A stretch of 64,000 nt of DNA from assembly GCF_900290235.1 (NCBI RefSeq), contig NZ_OLMK01000009.1, forward strand, positions 1 through 64,000, read 5' to 3'. The notes below the pieces were generated by a model. That model was not told the origin of the DNA. It worked only from the letters and a program-made list of their open reading frames with translations, and ran no database searches. Source of the stretch: Streptomyces sp. MA5143a (GTDB lineage Bacteria; Actinomycetota; Actinomycetes; Streptomycetales; Streptomycetaceae). The position numbers and the translations under genes were made by a program. Shown here one piece after another: positions 26,772 to 37,515 of the stretch (the stretch's first letter is position 1; each line of letters begins with the position of its first letter).

Positions 26772-27485
26772 TCACGTTCCCCCGCCGGTCGCGACCAGCT
26801 CCACCGCGGCCGTGTTCACCGGCTGCGGGGTGCCCGTGAGGTCCAGGACGAACAGGGCGACGCCCAGGCCGTCGGCGCGGTCCCGGGCGTCGTCCGTGTA
26901 TCCGGCGAGCGAGAAGCAGACACAGTCGCAGGACTCGGCCATCGCGGTCAGCCACAGACATTCGACGTCGCGGGGCGCGGCCGGCTGGACCAGCGGGTGC
27001 ACCTGCACCAGGAGGCCGTGCGCGGCGAGCCCGATGCCGTGCGGCTGGCGCTGGTCGGCCCGGCGGATGTCCTTGTAGCCCAGCCGGCGCAGATAGAGGG
27101 CGACGGCGGTGACCGCGTCGCGCGCGGTGCGGATCGGGACGGGCTGGAACGGGGCCCGCGACGCGGCGGGCGGTGCCACGGGCGGTTCGGCCGGGCTACC
27201 GCCCCCCGGGCCCGACGGCTGGGCGGCGGCCGTGACGGGCACGCGCAGCACGGTCCCGCAGGAGCAGCCCAGCTCCGGATGGGGCCACTGGTCCGCGCGT
27301 CCACAGCTCCCGCAGCGGACGGTGACCCAGTCCTCGTCCCATGTGCGGTGGGTGACGCAGACGGGGGCGGCGCGCCGGTTCAGGGGCGGCGCGACCGGGG
27401 TGCCGCACGCACAGGGGTAGGCGGGCGCGGCGTACTGGTGCTCCCGTCCGCACTCCGGGCAGCGCACCGCCATGGTCTCGCTCAT
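26772..27485 (-). CDS. Zinc-ribbon hypothetical protein
   Basis: A 237-residue protein of unknown function. The N-terminal half has paired Cys motifs (CPECGREH with CACG, and CGSCGRADQW with CSCG), consistent with two small zinc ribbons. A Pro-rich linker follows, then a domain containing AVALYLRRLGYKDIRRADQR and VECLWLTAMAESCDCVCFS, reminiscent of restriction-endonuclease-like folds used by some DNA-binding proteins, though no catalytic motif is certain. MSET at 27485 and MAVRCP at 27473 are alternative starts with weak ribosome sites. It is divergent from gcl. Confidence 0.6.
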   Translation of the reverse strand: MSETMAVRCPECGREHQYAAPAYPCACGTPVAPPLNRRAAPVCVTHRTWDEDWVTVRCGSCGRADQWPHPELGCSCGTVLRVPVTAAAQPSGPGGGSPAEPPVAPPAASRAPFQPVPIRTARDAVTAVALYLRRLGYKDIRRADQRQPHGIGLAAHGLLVQVHPLVQPAAPRDVECLWLTAMAESCDCVCFSLAGYTDDARDRADGLGVALFVLDLTGTPQPVNTAAVELVATGGGT

Positions 27486-27636
27486 GTCCCACCCCACCAC
27501 CGAGCTCACCGGGTCCCGTCGCGACAGCCCCCTCATCGTCCTCCAGTCGGGGGCGCACCGGCAGGGGAACACCGCGACAGGCGCGGTCGAGTCGGCGGTC
27601 CCGCCCTTGACGGCCTCCCCACCGACTCCTACATTG

Positions 27637-27674
27637 CTTCCATATAGCAGAAGTCACTTTCCAGTATACGGAAA
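27637..27674 (+). promoter_or_regulatory. Paired inverted-repeat operator upstream of gcl
   Basis: Two 17-bp dyads, CTTCCATATAGCAGAAG and TTTCCAGTATACGGAAA, are separated by 4 bp and lie 73 bp before gcl. An almost identical pair, same order, orientation and spacing relative to its gene, precedes hyi (32502-32539). The AT-rich TTTCC-N7-GGAAA form and the gene set suggest an AllR/IclR-type repressor of glyoxylate/allantoin use; the regulator itself is not in this window. Confidence 0.75.
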
Positions 27675-27746
27675 ACAGGATCACGGAAGTGCTCGCGGCG
27701 GGGCGCGACGGGAGCGCGAGTCCGACAGCTGAAGCAGGAGTACGCA

Positions 27747-29531
<1,785 letters not shown>

Positions 29532-29556
29532 CGGGGGTCTCGTTCCGAACGCGGGC

Positions 29557-29621
29557 GGGGGCCGTGCGCCGGTGTGACCTCGCATGATGCGAGCCGCTTT
29601 GTCACACCGCCGCACGGCCCC
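29557..29621. terminator. Long cruciform-type terminator after gcl
   Basis: A 21-bp inverted repeat with one mismatch (29557-29577/8 with 29601-29621) encloses a loop that itself contains the palindrome CTCGCAT-g-ATGCGAG. It lies 26 bp after the gcl stop and is followed by a C/T-rich tract. Confidence 0.7.
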
Positions 29622-29764
29622 CGTTTCCCCCGTGCCCCCCGTTCCCCCTGATTCCGCGAACCTCTTTCCCCCGTTCGCCGAACCCGCGACCCCGCGGACC
29701 CCCGTTTCCCCCGTGCCCGCGAGAGCGCGTTCCCCCGTACCCACGACGGAGCTCTCTCCCCGTC

Positions 29765-29795
29765 GAGGCCCGCCGCCCCCGTGCCGGCGGGCCTC
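29765..29795. terminator. Second hairpin downstream of gcl
   Basis: A perfect 11-bp stem (29765-29775 with 29785-29795) follows a 140-bp polypyrimidine tract rich in CCCGTTTCCCCC-like units. Confidence 0.6.
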
Positions 29796-29959
29796 GTGTG
29801 TCGAGGATGTGCCCGCACCCAGGGGCAGTTGAAGCCCTTCGACGGTGGTTCAGAGGTTGATTTGAGGGTTCCGTAGGCGCTCTACGCCCCCTTGCGTAGA
29901 CGGACGGGTCCGGAGCGTGCCGGCCCCGACCCCCCGTCACGGATTGGCGGACCCGGGCC

Positions 29960-30296
29960 GCGCAATCCCTCCACCAGGCGGTGCAGGACGCCGTGACCGC
30001 CGTCCTCGCGCACATCAACGGCGTGCACGGACGCGGGACTACCTGGGCGAGACGAAGCGGGTCACGCACCGGTGGATGGTCGAGGAAGGCCGGGGGCCGT
30101 CAACTACCTCGTCGGGCTCGACGAGGACCGCTACCGCATCCGCGAGGAGGTCGGCATCGAGACCTGCCGGGCCGGTGCTCTCGTCCTCGTCGGCCACCCC
30201 GCGCCGCACCCCGAGGTGCCAGAGGGGCGGGCCGGGTGGCCGGCCGAGGTTTTGGGCGCCGTACGGGAGTTGTTGCCCTTGCCGCCGGAGCTGTGA
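29960..30296 (+). pseudogene. Frameshifted gene remnant, possibly Shedu (DUF4263)-like
   Basis: Three consecutive frames together read QDAVTAVLAHINGVHGR / DYLGETKRVTHRWMVEE / GAVNYLVGLDEDRYRIREEV and on to ALVLVGHPAPHPEVPE. Two single-base frameshifts separate them. The GETK and YLVGLDEDRYRI pattern resembles what I recall of the C-terminal nuclease region of Shedu-type proteins, but this is from memory and weak. The 5' and 3' parts are missing. The surrounding 29.8-30.6 kb holds nothing else coding. Confidence 0.35.
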
Positions 30297-30550
30297 CCGG
30301 GAGGGGCGTGGGCGGCTGGGACCGCGGCGGCGCACGACGGCATCGGCCCGGCGTCCCTCACGTCGGGACGGGGGCGATGCCTTGCGCCACCGCACTGGCG
30401 TGCACGCCGCCGCGGTCCTCGCCCTGCCCGCGCGTACCGGACCGGATGACCCCTCATCCCTGTGGTCCGGCGGGGTGCGCGGCAGCGGTGCGTCCGTGCG
30501 GTTCGTCCCTGATGGAATGTCAGGAGCCGGACGCGGTCAGGTGGTTGATC

Positions 30551-30577
30551 GGGTTCGTCGGGTTCGTCGGGTTCGTC
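30551..30577. repeat. 9-bp tandem repeat GGGTTCGTC x3
   Basis: Three exact copies plus a partial copy precede the hairpin 3' of the reductase gene. Non-coding. Confidence 0.8.
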
Positions 30578-30581
30578 GGGG

Positions 30582-30642
30582 TTCCGGTCCGCGGTGGCGC
30601 CTGGGCGCGACAGGACAGATGTCGGCGCGCCGCGGACCGGAA
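30582..30642 (-). terminator. Terminator of the reductase/isomerase operon
   Basis: A perfect 13-bp stem (30582-30594 with 30630-30642) lies 28 bp beyond the reductase stop on the minus strand. Confidence 0.6.
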
Positions 30643-30669
30643 GTTCGGGAGGGCTCCGGTCCCCGGGCC

Positions 30670-31563
30670 TCAGAGCCGGGCGCCGGAGAGGCGCTCCACG
30701 GCCCGCAGCAGGGCCGAGTGGTCCAGGCCGCCGTCGCCCTGCGCGCGCAGCGACGCCACCTGCTGGGCCACCACGGCGCCGACGGGGAGCGCGGCACCGA
30801 CGGCGCGGGCGGCGTCGGTGACGATGCCCATGTCCTTGTGGTGCAGGTCGATCCGGAAGCCCGGCGTGAAGTCCCGGTTCAGGAAGTTGTCCTTCTTGCG
30901 GGTCAGCACGGCCGAGCCGGCGAGTCCGCCGTTGAGGACGTCCAGCGCGGCCCCCAGGTCCACACCCGACTTCTCCAGGAAGACCACGGCCTCGGCGCAC
31001 GCCTGGATGTTCACCGCGACGATCAGCTGGTTCGCGGCCTTCACCGTCTGCCCGGAGCCGTGCGGGCCGCACAGCACGATGGTCCTGCCGAGCGCCTCGA
31101 AGAGCGGCTGGGCCTCGTCGAAGTCGGCCTGCTCACCGCCCACCATGATGGACAGCACGGCCTCCACGGCCCCGGCCTCGCCACCGGAGACAGGCGCGTC
31201 GAGGACACGGATGCCCTTGTCCTTCGCCGCCCTCGCCAGGTCGACCGAGGTCCGCGGGGTGATGGACGACATGTCGATCAGCAGGGCCCCGGCCCGCGCG
31301 TTCTCCAGGATGCCGTCGGGGCCGTACGCGACCGCCTCGACCTGCGGGGACGCGGGCACCATCGTGATCACGACGTCGGCGTCGCGCACGGCCTGCGCGA
31401 CGGAGGCCGCCGCGGTGCCGCCGGCCGCCGTCAGCCGGTCGAGCTTGTCCTGCTCCAGGGTGTGGCCCGTGACGTCGTAGCCCGCCTTGACCAGGTTCTC
31501 GGACATGGGGGAGCCCATGATGCCGAGTCCGATCCAGGCGACCTTGGGAAGACTGCTGCGCAT
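30670..31563 (-). CDS. glxR: 2-hydroxy-3-oxopropionate (tartronate semialdehyde) reductase
   Basis: The 297-residue beta-hydroxyacid dehydrogenase reduces tartronate semialdehyde to D-glycerate with NAD(P)H. It has the Rossmann motif GLGIMG (12-17), the substrate-binding block DAPVSGGEAGA, and GPHGSGQTVKAANQ with the catalytic lysine, then an all-helical C-terminal half. It lies directly 3' of hyi and takes the product of gcl, encoded nearby on the other strand, so all three form one glyoxylate-to-glycerate route. It probably shares hyi's operator-controlled promoter. Confidence 0.92.
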   Translation of the reverse strand: MRSSLPKVAWIGLGIMGSPMSENLVKAGYDVTGHTLEQDKLDRLTAAGGTAAASVAQAVRDADVVITMVPASPQVEAVAYGPDGILENARAGALLIDMSSITPRTSVDLARAAKDKGIRVLDAPVSGGEAGAVEAVLSIMVGGEQADFDEAQPLFEALGRTIVLCGPHGSGQTVKAANQLIVAVNIQACAEAVVFLEKSGVDLGAALDVLNGGLAGSAVLTRKKDNFLNRDFTPGFRIDLHHKDMGIVTDAARAVGAALPVGAVVAQQVASLRAQGDGGLDHSALLRAVERLSGARL

Positions 31564-31610
31564 GATGAGGGTGCCTCTCTGACTGCTCTGCTGCGTCTGG
31601 TCGGTGGCGC

Positions 31611-32450
31611 TCAGCGTGCCGCGCGGGCCTCACGGGGGAGCCACTCGAAGGCCTCGGCGCTCGGCCGGTCGCCCGGCTTGTACTCCAGGCCGACCCGGCC
31701 CTCGTAACCCGCCTTGCCCAACTGGTCGAGGAGGTCGGACAGGGGGAGGGAGCCCGTGCCGGGCGCGCCGCGGCCGGGGTTGTCGGCGATCTGCACATGG
31801 CCCGTCCGGTCGGTGTACCGCTCGATCACCGACGGCAGGTCCTCGCCGTTCATGGACAGGTGGTAGAGGTCCATCAGGAAGCGGGCGTTGCCGAGGCCCG
31901 AGACCCGGTTGACCCGGTCGACGACATCGATGGCGGCGGGGGCCGAGACCAACGGGCAGAGCGGGGACTCCACCTTGTTCAGGGCCTCGATCAGCAGGAT
32001 CGCGCCCACCCGGTCGGCGGCCCGCGCGGCGAGGACCAGGTTCTCCAGCGCGAGCGCGTCCTGCTCGGCGGGGTCCACGCCCTCCACGCGGTTGCCGTAC
32101 AGGGCGTTGAGGGCCGTGCAGCCCACCGACCGTGCGAAGTCGGCGACCACGTCGACGTTGGCGCGGAACCGCTCCGACTCCTCCCCGGGGACCGACAGGG
32201 CGCCGCGGTCCGGGCCCGGCAGCCGCCCGGCGTAGAAGTTGAGCCCCGTCAGCTGGACACCGGCGCCGTCGAGCGCGCGCCCGAGGGCGTCCAGCTCCGA
32301 CTGGTCGGGGGTGGGGGAGTCGACCCAGGGCCACCACAATTCGACCGCCGTGAAGCCGGCCGCGGCGGCTGCCGCGGGGCGCTCCAGGAGCGGGAGCTCC
32401 GTGAAGAGGATCGACAGGTTGACGTTGAAGCGCTGCGCCGCGAATCCCAT
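31611..32450 (-). CDS. hyi: Hydroxypyruvate isomerase
   Basis: The 279-residue xylose-isomerase-like TIM-barrel enzyme interconverts hydroxypyruvate and tartronate semialdehyde. Typical blocks are FNVNLSILFTELPLLER, ELWWPW, GLNFYAGRLPGPDRGALSVP, LIEALNK (metal-ligand Glu), FLMDLYHLSMNGED, HVQIADNPGRGAPGTG and LEYKPGD (second Glu). It is the first gene of a two-gene operon with the reductase. Its start lies about 50 bp from the paired operator shared with gcl. It is divergent from the hydrogenase locus. Confidence 0.93.
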   Translation of the reverse strand: MGFAAQRFNVNLSILFTELPLLERPAAAAAAGFTAVELWWPWVDSPTPDQSELDALGRALDGAGVQLTGLNFYAGRLPGPDRGALSVPGEESERFRANVDVVADFARSVGCTALNALYGNRVEGVDPAEQDALALENLVLAARAADRVGAILLIEALNKVESPLCPLVSAPAAIDVVDRVNRVSGLGNARFLMDLYHLSMNGEDLPSVIERYTDRTGHVQIADNPGRGAPGTGSLPLSDLLDQLGKAGYEGRVGLEYKPGDRPSAEAFEWLPREARAAR

Positions 32451-32501
32451 GGGGCCTCAGACGCTCCCTTCCGTGCCGCTTCCGAGTGCTTCCATCCCTA
32501 G

Positions 32502-32539
32502 TTTCCGTATTATGGAAACTATCTTCTGCTTAATGGAAG
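32502..32539 (-). promoter_or_regulatory. Paired inverted-repeat operator upstream of hyi
   Basis: TTTCCGTATTATGGAAA and CTTCTGCTTAATGGAAG, 4 bp apart. Read towards hyi, this is the mirror image of the pair in front of gcl, matching at most of 38 positions. Joint control of gcl and hyi by one dimeric (or tetrameric) regulator is the simplest reading. Confidence 0.75.
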
Positions 32540-32705
32540 CTTGCTGTTCGGGGTCCGGGCTTGTCAAGAGGGGCGCGGCGGAAGTCGGCGCGCTGGAACG
32601 GCCCCTCGAACGGCTCAGTGCGCTCCGCCGGAGGAGGCGAGAGAGCGTGAGCGGTGTGACGGTGGTGGAAGGGATGAGCCGGCACACGAGCAGAAGGAGG
32701 GCGCG

Positions 32706-34511
32706 ATGGCGTACGGACCGGTCGACAGCGGCACGGTGTGCCCGGACACGGGCATGGACACCGGCCTGCCGCCGGACCCGTCCCGCGGCGGCCTCTTCGA
32801 GCAGATCACCGCCGTCGCCGACGCCGTCCTCTACGAGGGCTACCTTCTGTACCCCTACCGGCGGTCGTCCGCGAAGAACCGCGTCCGCTGGCAGTTCGGG
32901 GTGCTGTTCCCCCGGCAGTGGGTGGAGGCGGACGGTCCCGTGGCCCCCGGTGTCTCCGGCTCCGCCGACTCCTGGTACCAGCGGACCGAGTGTCTGCTAC
33001 GCGTCCGGCGGCCCGGCGCGAGCGTCCGGGTGAGGCTCCGTCACCTCCAGACGCAGCACAAGCAGGTCGAGGAGGCCGGCCCCGACGGCGGCCACCACCC
33101 GGTCGCCTCACTGCGCACCGACGACGACACGGTCCATCTGACCTTCGACGAGGCGGTCCCGCGCGAGACCGAGATCGTCGTCCCGCTGGACGACCTGCTG
33201 AGCGGTGGGAGCACCGTCCCGGTGCGGGCGGCGGCCGGTGAGGACATCGAGCCGCTGCCGGGGCGCGCGGGCCGGGTGGTGCGGCGCCGCGAGGAGGTGA
33301 GGGCGAGCGTCACCCTGACGGCCGAGCGGCTCGGGGACGACCTGTTCCGGCTCCGCGTACGCACCGCGAACGCCGTGGACGGCCTGGAGCCACGGGCGCC
33401 TCGCGACCAGGCGCTGCGGCGGGCACTCATCGCCACCCACACCCTCATCGGCGGTGACGGCGTGGAGTTCGTCTCGCTGATCGACCCGCCGGCGGGCCTG
33501 GCCGACCAGGCGCGGGCCTGCCGGAACGAGTTCACCTTCCCCGTCCTCGCCGACGAGCCCCCCGCCGGCCCCGTGGTGCTCTCCGCGCCGATCATCCTGC
33601 CCGACCACCCCCAGGTGGCGCCGGAGAGCCCGGGAGACCTGCACGACGCGGCGGAGATCGACGAGATCCTGACGCTGCGCACCATGCTGCTGACCGACGA
33701 GGAGAAGCGGGAGGCGCGCGCGACCGACCCGCGGGCCGCCGCGATCCTCGACCGGGTCGACACCATGCCCCCGGAAATCTTCGCCCGCCTCCACGGCGCG
33801 GTCCGCTCCCTGACCCCGGCCACCGCCGCTCCCGCGACCACGACTTCGGTCGCTGCCGCTCCCGCGACCGCGGCTTCGGTCGCTGCCGCTCCTGCGGCCA
33901 CCCCCGCGGCCGCGACTTCGGCCGCCGCCCCGTCGGACCCCGCCGCCCTGTCGACCACCCCCGGCACTGCCCCGTCGGCCCCCGTCGCCGCCGCGCAGGC
34001 CCCGGGCCCGGCCCCGTACACCGACCCGACCACCCTCTTTCCGGTCGCCACCACCCCGGCCCCCACGCCCCCTTTCGCCGCCCCCGCGGCGTCCGCGGCG
34101 TCCGCGGCCGAGCGTCCCGTCTGGTGGCAGGAGGGGGCCGACGACGGGCTCTCGCCGACCACCGAGACCGTGCTCGTCGACGGGGTGCCGGTCGGCGGCG
34201 GCAGCCGCGTACGGCTGCGGCCCCGCAGGAGCGCCGACGCCCAGGACATGTTCCTGGCCGGGCGCACCGCGGAGGTGGCCGCCGTCTTCCACGACGTCGA
34301 CGGCAGCGTGCATCTCGCCGTCACCCTCGACGACGACCCCGCGTCCGAACTGCACACCTGGTACGGCCGCTTCCTCTACTTCCGGACCGACGAGCTCGAA
34401 CCACTGGAGCCCGCCACATCCCCGGACGAGCCGTCGAAACCGGCTCCCGCCGCAGCTTCGGCGCGGCACTCGACAACCGACTCCGAGACCCGCCGCAGCG
34501 GAGGCCGATGA
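32706..34511 (+). CDS. Uncharacterised protein of the group 1h hydrogenase operon
   Basis: A 601-residue protein with no domain I recognise. Residues ~35-340 form a probable beta-rich domain (VLYEGYLLYPYRRSSAKNR, WQFGVLFPRQW, RALIATHTLIGGDGVEF). A conserved-looking helical segment follows (AAEIDEILTLRTMLLTDEEK). A ~150-residue Ala/Pro/Thr linker, partly built from a near-perfect 33-bp repeat around 33830-33900, leads to a C-terminal beta domain (GSRVRLRPRRSADAQDMFLA, with EVAAVFHDVDG). No signal peptide or membrane segment is visible. AAGGAGGG precedes ATG 32706. It begins the operon and its stop lies 1 nt before hhyS, so a role in hydrogenase assembly or scaffolding is likely. Confidence 0.7.
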   Translation: MAYGPVDSGTVCPDTGMDTGLPPDPSRGGLFEQITAVADAVLYEGYLLYPYRRSSAKNRVRWQFGVLFPRQWVEADGPVAPGVSGSADSWYQRTECLLRVRRPGASVRVRLRHLQTQHKQVEEAGPDGGHHPVASLRTDDDTVHLTFDEAVPRETEIVVPLDDLLSGGSTVPVRAAAGEDIEPLPGRAGRVVRRREEVRASVTLTAERLGDDLFRLRVRTANAVDGLEPRAPRDQALRRALIATHTLIGGDGVEFVSLIDPPAGLADQARACRNEFTFPVLADEPPAGPVVLSAPIILPDHPQVAPESPGDLHDAAEIDEILTLRTMLLTDEEKREARATDPRAAAILDRVDTMPPEIFARLHGAVRSLTPATAAPATTTSVAAAPATAASVAAAPAATPAAATSAAAPSDPAALSTTPGTAPSAPVAAAQAPGPAPYTDPTTLFPVATTPAPTPPFAAPAASAASAAERPVWWQEGADDGLSPTTETVLVDGVPVGGGSRVRLRPRRSADAQDMFLAGRTAEVAAVFHDVDGSVHLAVTLDDDPASELHTWYGRFLYFRTDELEPLEPATSPDEPSKPAPAAASARHSTTDSETRRSGGR

Positions 34512-34512
34512 C

Positions 34513-35601
34513 ATGACCACCAGCAGCAGTACCACCGAAGTCAGCCAGGAACCCAGCCGCGGAGAGGACCGCGAGGGGTTCGACGAGATCACGATCCTGT
34601 GGATCTCCGAAGGCATGAGCTGTGACGGTGACACCGTCTCGCTGACCGCCGCGGGCCAGCCCTCCATCGAGGACGTCGTCCTCGGGCTGATCCCCGGCCT
34701 GCCGAAGGTGAACCTCGTCAACAAGGTGCTGTCCCCCAGCCTGGGCGGCGAGGACTTCCTCGCCCCCTACCGGGCGGCGGCACGCGGCGACCTCGCCCCC
34801 TTCATCCTCGTCATCGAGGGCTCGATCCCCAACCAGAACATCATCGAGGGCGACGGCTACTGGACGTCCTTCGGCAACGACCCGGAGACCGGTGAGCCGC
34901 AGACCCTCAACTGGTGGATCGACCAACTCGCCCCCAAGGCCTGGGCGGTGGTCGCCGCCGGCACCTGCGCCACCTTCGGCGGCATCCACGCCATGTCCGG
35001 CAACCCGACCGGCTGCATGGGCCTCGCCGACTACCTGGGCTGGGACTACACCTCCCAGGGCGGGCTGCCCGTGGTCAACGTGCCCGGCTGCCCCATCCAG
35101 CCCGAGAACTTCATGGAGGTCCTGGTCTGGGTCCTCTACCACGCGGCCGGCTCCGCGCCCCCACCCCCGCTGGACCACATGCTGCGCCCGCAGTGGCTGT
35201 TCGGCAAGACGGTCCACGAAGGGTGCGACCGGGGCTCGTACTACGAGCAGGCCGGCTTCGCCAAGGACTACAACTCGCCCAAGTGCCTGGTGAAGACCGG
35301 CTGTTGGGGGCCCGTGGTCAACTGCAACGTGCCCAAGCGCGGCTGGATGGCCGGCATCGGAGGCTGCCCGAACGTCGGCGGCATCTGCATCGGCTGCACC
35401 ATGCCCGGCTTCCCCGACGCGTTCATGCCGTTCATGGACGAGCCGCCCGGCGGCACCCTGTCCTCGCTCGCCATCAAGCCGTACGGCGCGGTCATCCGCC
35501 GACTGCGCGGCATGACCAACGAACTGGTGAACCACGAACCGAGGTGGCGCCACAACAAGCGCAAGCTCACCAGCGGCTACAACCCGCGCTACCGCCCCTG
35601 A
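34513..35601 (+). CDS. hhyS: Group 1h (actinobacterial, high-affinity) [NiFe] hydrogenase small subunit
   Basis: The 362-residue electron-transfer subunit carries three Fe-S clusters. The first ligand motif is GMSCDGD (Cys37-x-x-Asp40) rather than CxxC, matching the unusual 3Cys/1Asp proximal cluster described for actinobacterial oxygen-tolerant hydrogenases. Other ligands are in GTCATFGG, GCPIQPENF, HEGCDRG, CLVKTGCWGP, CNVP and GGCPNVGGICIGC. There is no Tat signal, also typical of group 1h. The enzyme oxidises trace atmospheric H2 for survival, usually in stationary phase or spores. Coupled to the preceding gene; hhyL follows after 117 bp. Confidence 0.95.
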   Translation: MTTSSSTTEVSQEPSRGEDREGFDEITILWISEGMSCDGDTVSLTAAGQPSIEDVVLGLIPGLPKVNLVNKVLSPSLGGEDFLAPYRAAARGDLAPFILVIEGSIPNQNIIEGDGYWTSFGNDPETGEPQTLNWWIDQLAPKAWAVVAAGTCATFGGIHAMSGNPTGCMGLADYLGWDYTSQGGLPVVNVPGCPIQPENFMEVLVWVLYHAAGSAPPPPLDHMLRPQWLFGKTVHEGCDRGSYYEQAGFAKDYNSPKCLVKTGCWGPVVNCNVPKRGWMAGIGGCPNVGGICIGCTMPGFPDAFMPFMDEPPGGTLSSLAIKPYGAVIRRLRGMTNELVNHEPRWRHNKRKLTSGYNPRYRP

Positions 35602-35718
35602 CACCGGGCGCACCGCGTTCCACCCGCCGCGGGACCCACCACCCGCGGCACCCCAGCACCCCCCAGCACCACCAGACCCCCACCCACACCACGCCGACAG
35701 CGAGGGGCAGCACCGCAC

Positions 35719-37515
35719 ATGACCACCACCGAGGCCCGGCCCACCGAGCGCAAGCCGCCACAACTCGTGGACATGTCCTGGGATCCGATCACCCGGATCA
35801 TCGGGAACCTGGGCATCTACACGAAGATCGACTTCGCCAACCGGGAAGTCGTGGAATGCCACAGCACCTCGTCGCTGTTCCGCGGCTACTCGGTGTTCAT
35901 GAAGGGCAAGGACCCCCGCGACGCGGGCTTCATCACGTCCCGGATCTGCGGCATCTGCGGCGACAACCACACCACCTGCTCCGACTACGCCCAGCAGATG
36001 GCCTACGGCGTCAAGCCGCCCCCGCTGGCCGACTACATCGTCAACCTCGGCGAGGCGGCGGAGTACATCTTCGACCACACGATCTTCCAGGACAACCTGG
36101 TCTTCGTGGACTTCTGCGAGGCGATGGTCAAGTCCACCAACCCCGGTGTGCTGGCCCGCGCCGAGGCCACGTCGGCACCCCGCGGCGACATCCACGGCTA
36201 CCGCACGGTCGCCGACATCATGCGGGCCTTCAACCCCTTCGAGGGCGAGGTCTACAAGGAGGCCCTGAAGGTCAGCCGCATCACCCGCGAGATGTTCTGC
36301 CTCATGGAGGGGCGGCACGTCCACCCGTCGACGCTGTACCCGGGTGGCGTCGGCACGATGCCGCAGCCGACCACCTTCACCGACTACCTCAGCCGCCTCA
36401 TGCGGGTCATCGACTTCGTCAAGAAGGCCGTCGCCATGAACGACGACGTCTTCGACTTCTTCTACGAGGCGCTGCCCGGCTACGAGGAGGTCGGCCGCCG
36501 CCGTGTCCTGCTGGGCTGCTGGGGCGCCTTCCAGGACCCCATGACCGTCGACTACCGCTACGAGACGATGAACACCTGGGGCAAGCAGATGTACGTCACC
36601 CCGGGCGTCATCGTGGACGGCGAGCTCGTCACCAACAACCTCATCGACATCAACCTCGGCCTGCGCATCATGCTGGGCAGTTCGTACTACGAGGACTGGG
36701 TCAACGAGAAGCCGTTCGTCACCCATGACCCGCTCGGCAATCCCGTCGACATGCGCCACCCGTGGAACCAGACCACCGTCCCGGTGCCGCAGAAGCGGAA
36801 CTTCGACGACAAGTACAGCTGGGTCATGAGCCCCCGCTGGCTCGACCCGCGTACCGGCGACCACCTCGCCCTCGACACCGGCGGCGGCCCCCTCGCCCGC
36901 CTGTGGTCGACCGCGCTGAGCGGCCTCGTCGACACCCCGTACGTCAAGGCCACCGGCCACAGCGTGCGCATCTCCCTGCCCAAGGGCGAGAAGCTTCCGG
37001 AGACCACCTTCGAGTGGCGCATCCCGCAGTGGAGCAACACCATCGAACGCGACCGCGCCCGGCCGTACTTCGTCGCCTACGCGGCCGCGATGGCCCTCCA
37101 GTTCCTTGAGGAGGCCATGGGGCTGGTGCGGGCCGGCGAGACCAAGGTGTTCGAGAACTTCGAGGTGCCCGACGAGGCGATCGGCTGCGGCTTCCACGAG
37201 GCCGTACGCGGTGTCCTCTCCCACCACCTGGTGATCAAGGACAAGAAGATCGCCAACTACCACCCGTACCCGCCCACCCCGTGGAACGCCAGCCCCCGCG
37301 ACAAGTTCGGCACCCCCGGCCCGTACGAGGACGCCGTCCAGGGCCAGCCGATCTTCGAGGAGAACGGGCCCGACGACTTCAAGGGCATCGACATCATGCG
37401 CACCGTGCGCAGCTTCGACCCCTGTCTGCCGTGCGGCGTCCACATGTACGTGGGCAAGGGCAAGACGCTGACCACGCTCCACTCGCCGACGTACGGGGCG
37501 GCGAACCATGGCTGA
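35719..37515 (+). CDS. hhyL: Group 1h [NiFe] hydrogenase large (catalytic) subunit
   Basis: The 598-residue subunit binds the Ni-Fe(CN)2CO centre. The N-terminal ligand motif is RICGICGDNHTTC (~73) and the C-terminal one is DPCLPCGVH, after which 23 residues (MYVGKGK onward) form the extension removed by the maturation protease once nickel is in place. Central blocks such as FDDKYSWVMSPRW and GHSVRISLPKGEKLPETTFE are typical of the group. Its stop overlaps the start of the NifU-like gene by 8 nt. Activity depends on the hyp genes encoded just to the right. Confidence 0.96.
   Translation: MTTTEARPTERKPPQLVDMSWDPITRIIGNLGIYTKIDFANREVVECHSTSSLFRGYSVFMKGKDPRDAGFITSRICGICGDNHTTCSDYAQQMAYGVKPPPLADYIVNLGEAAEYIFDHTIFQDNLVFVDFCEAMVKSTNPGVLARAEATSAPRGDIHGYRTVADIMRAFNPFEGEVYKEALKVSRITREMFCLMEGRHVHPSTLYPGGVGTMPQPTTFTDYLSRLMRVIDFVKKAVAMNDDVFDFFYEALPGYEEVGRRRVLLGCWGAFQDPMTVDYRYETMNTWGKQMYVTPGVIVDGELVTNNLIDINLGLRIMLGSSYYEDWVNEKPFVTHDPLGNPVDMRHPWNQTTVPVPQKRNFDDKYSWVMSPRWLDPRTGDHLALDTGGGPLARLWSTALSGLVDTPYVKATGHSVRISLPKGEKLPETTFEWRIPQWSNTIERDRARPYFVAYAAAMALQFLEEAMGLVRAGETKVFENFEVPDEAIGCGFHEAVRGVLSHHLVIKDKKIANYHPYPPTPWNASPRDKFGTPGPYEDAVQGQPIFEENGPDDFKGIDIMRTVRSFDPCLPCGVHMYVGKGKTLTTLHSPTYGAANHG

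Noticed and set aside
29917..31707. A 596-codon plus-strand open frame
   Set aside because: It is mainly antisense to the tartronate semialdehyde reductase, and its 5' part overlaps the frameshifted remnant in the wrong frame.
32541..32705. Upstream extension of the 601-residue hydrogenase-operon protein
   Set aside because: AAGGAGGG immediately before ATG 32706 fixes the start; the extension would run over the shared hyi promoter region.
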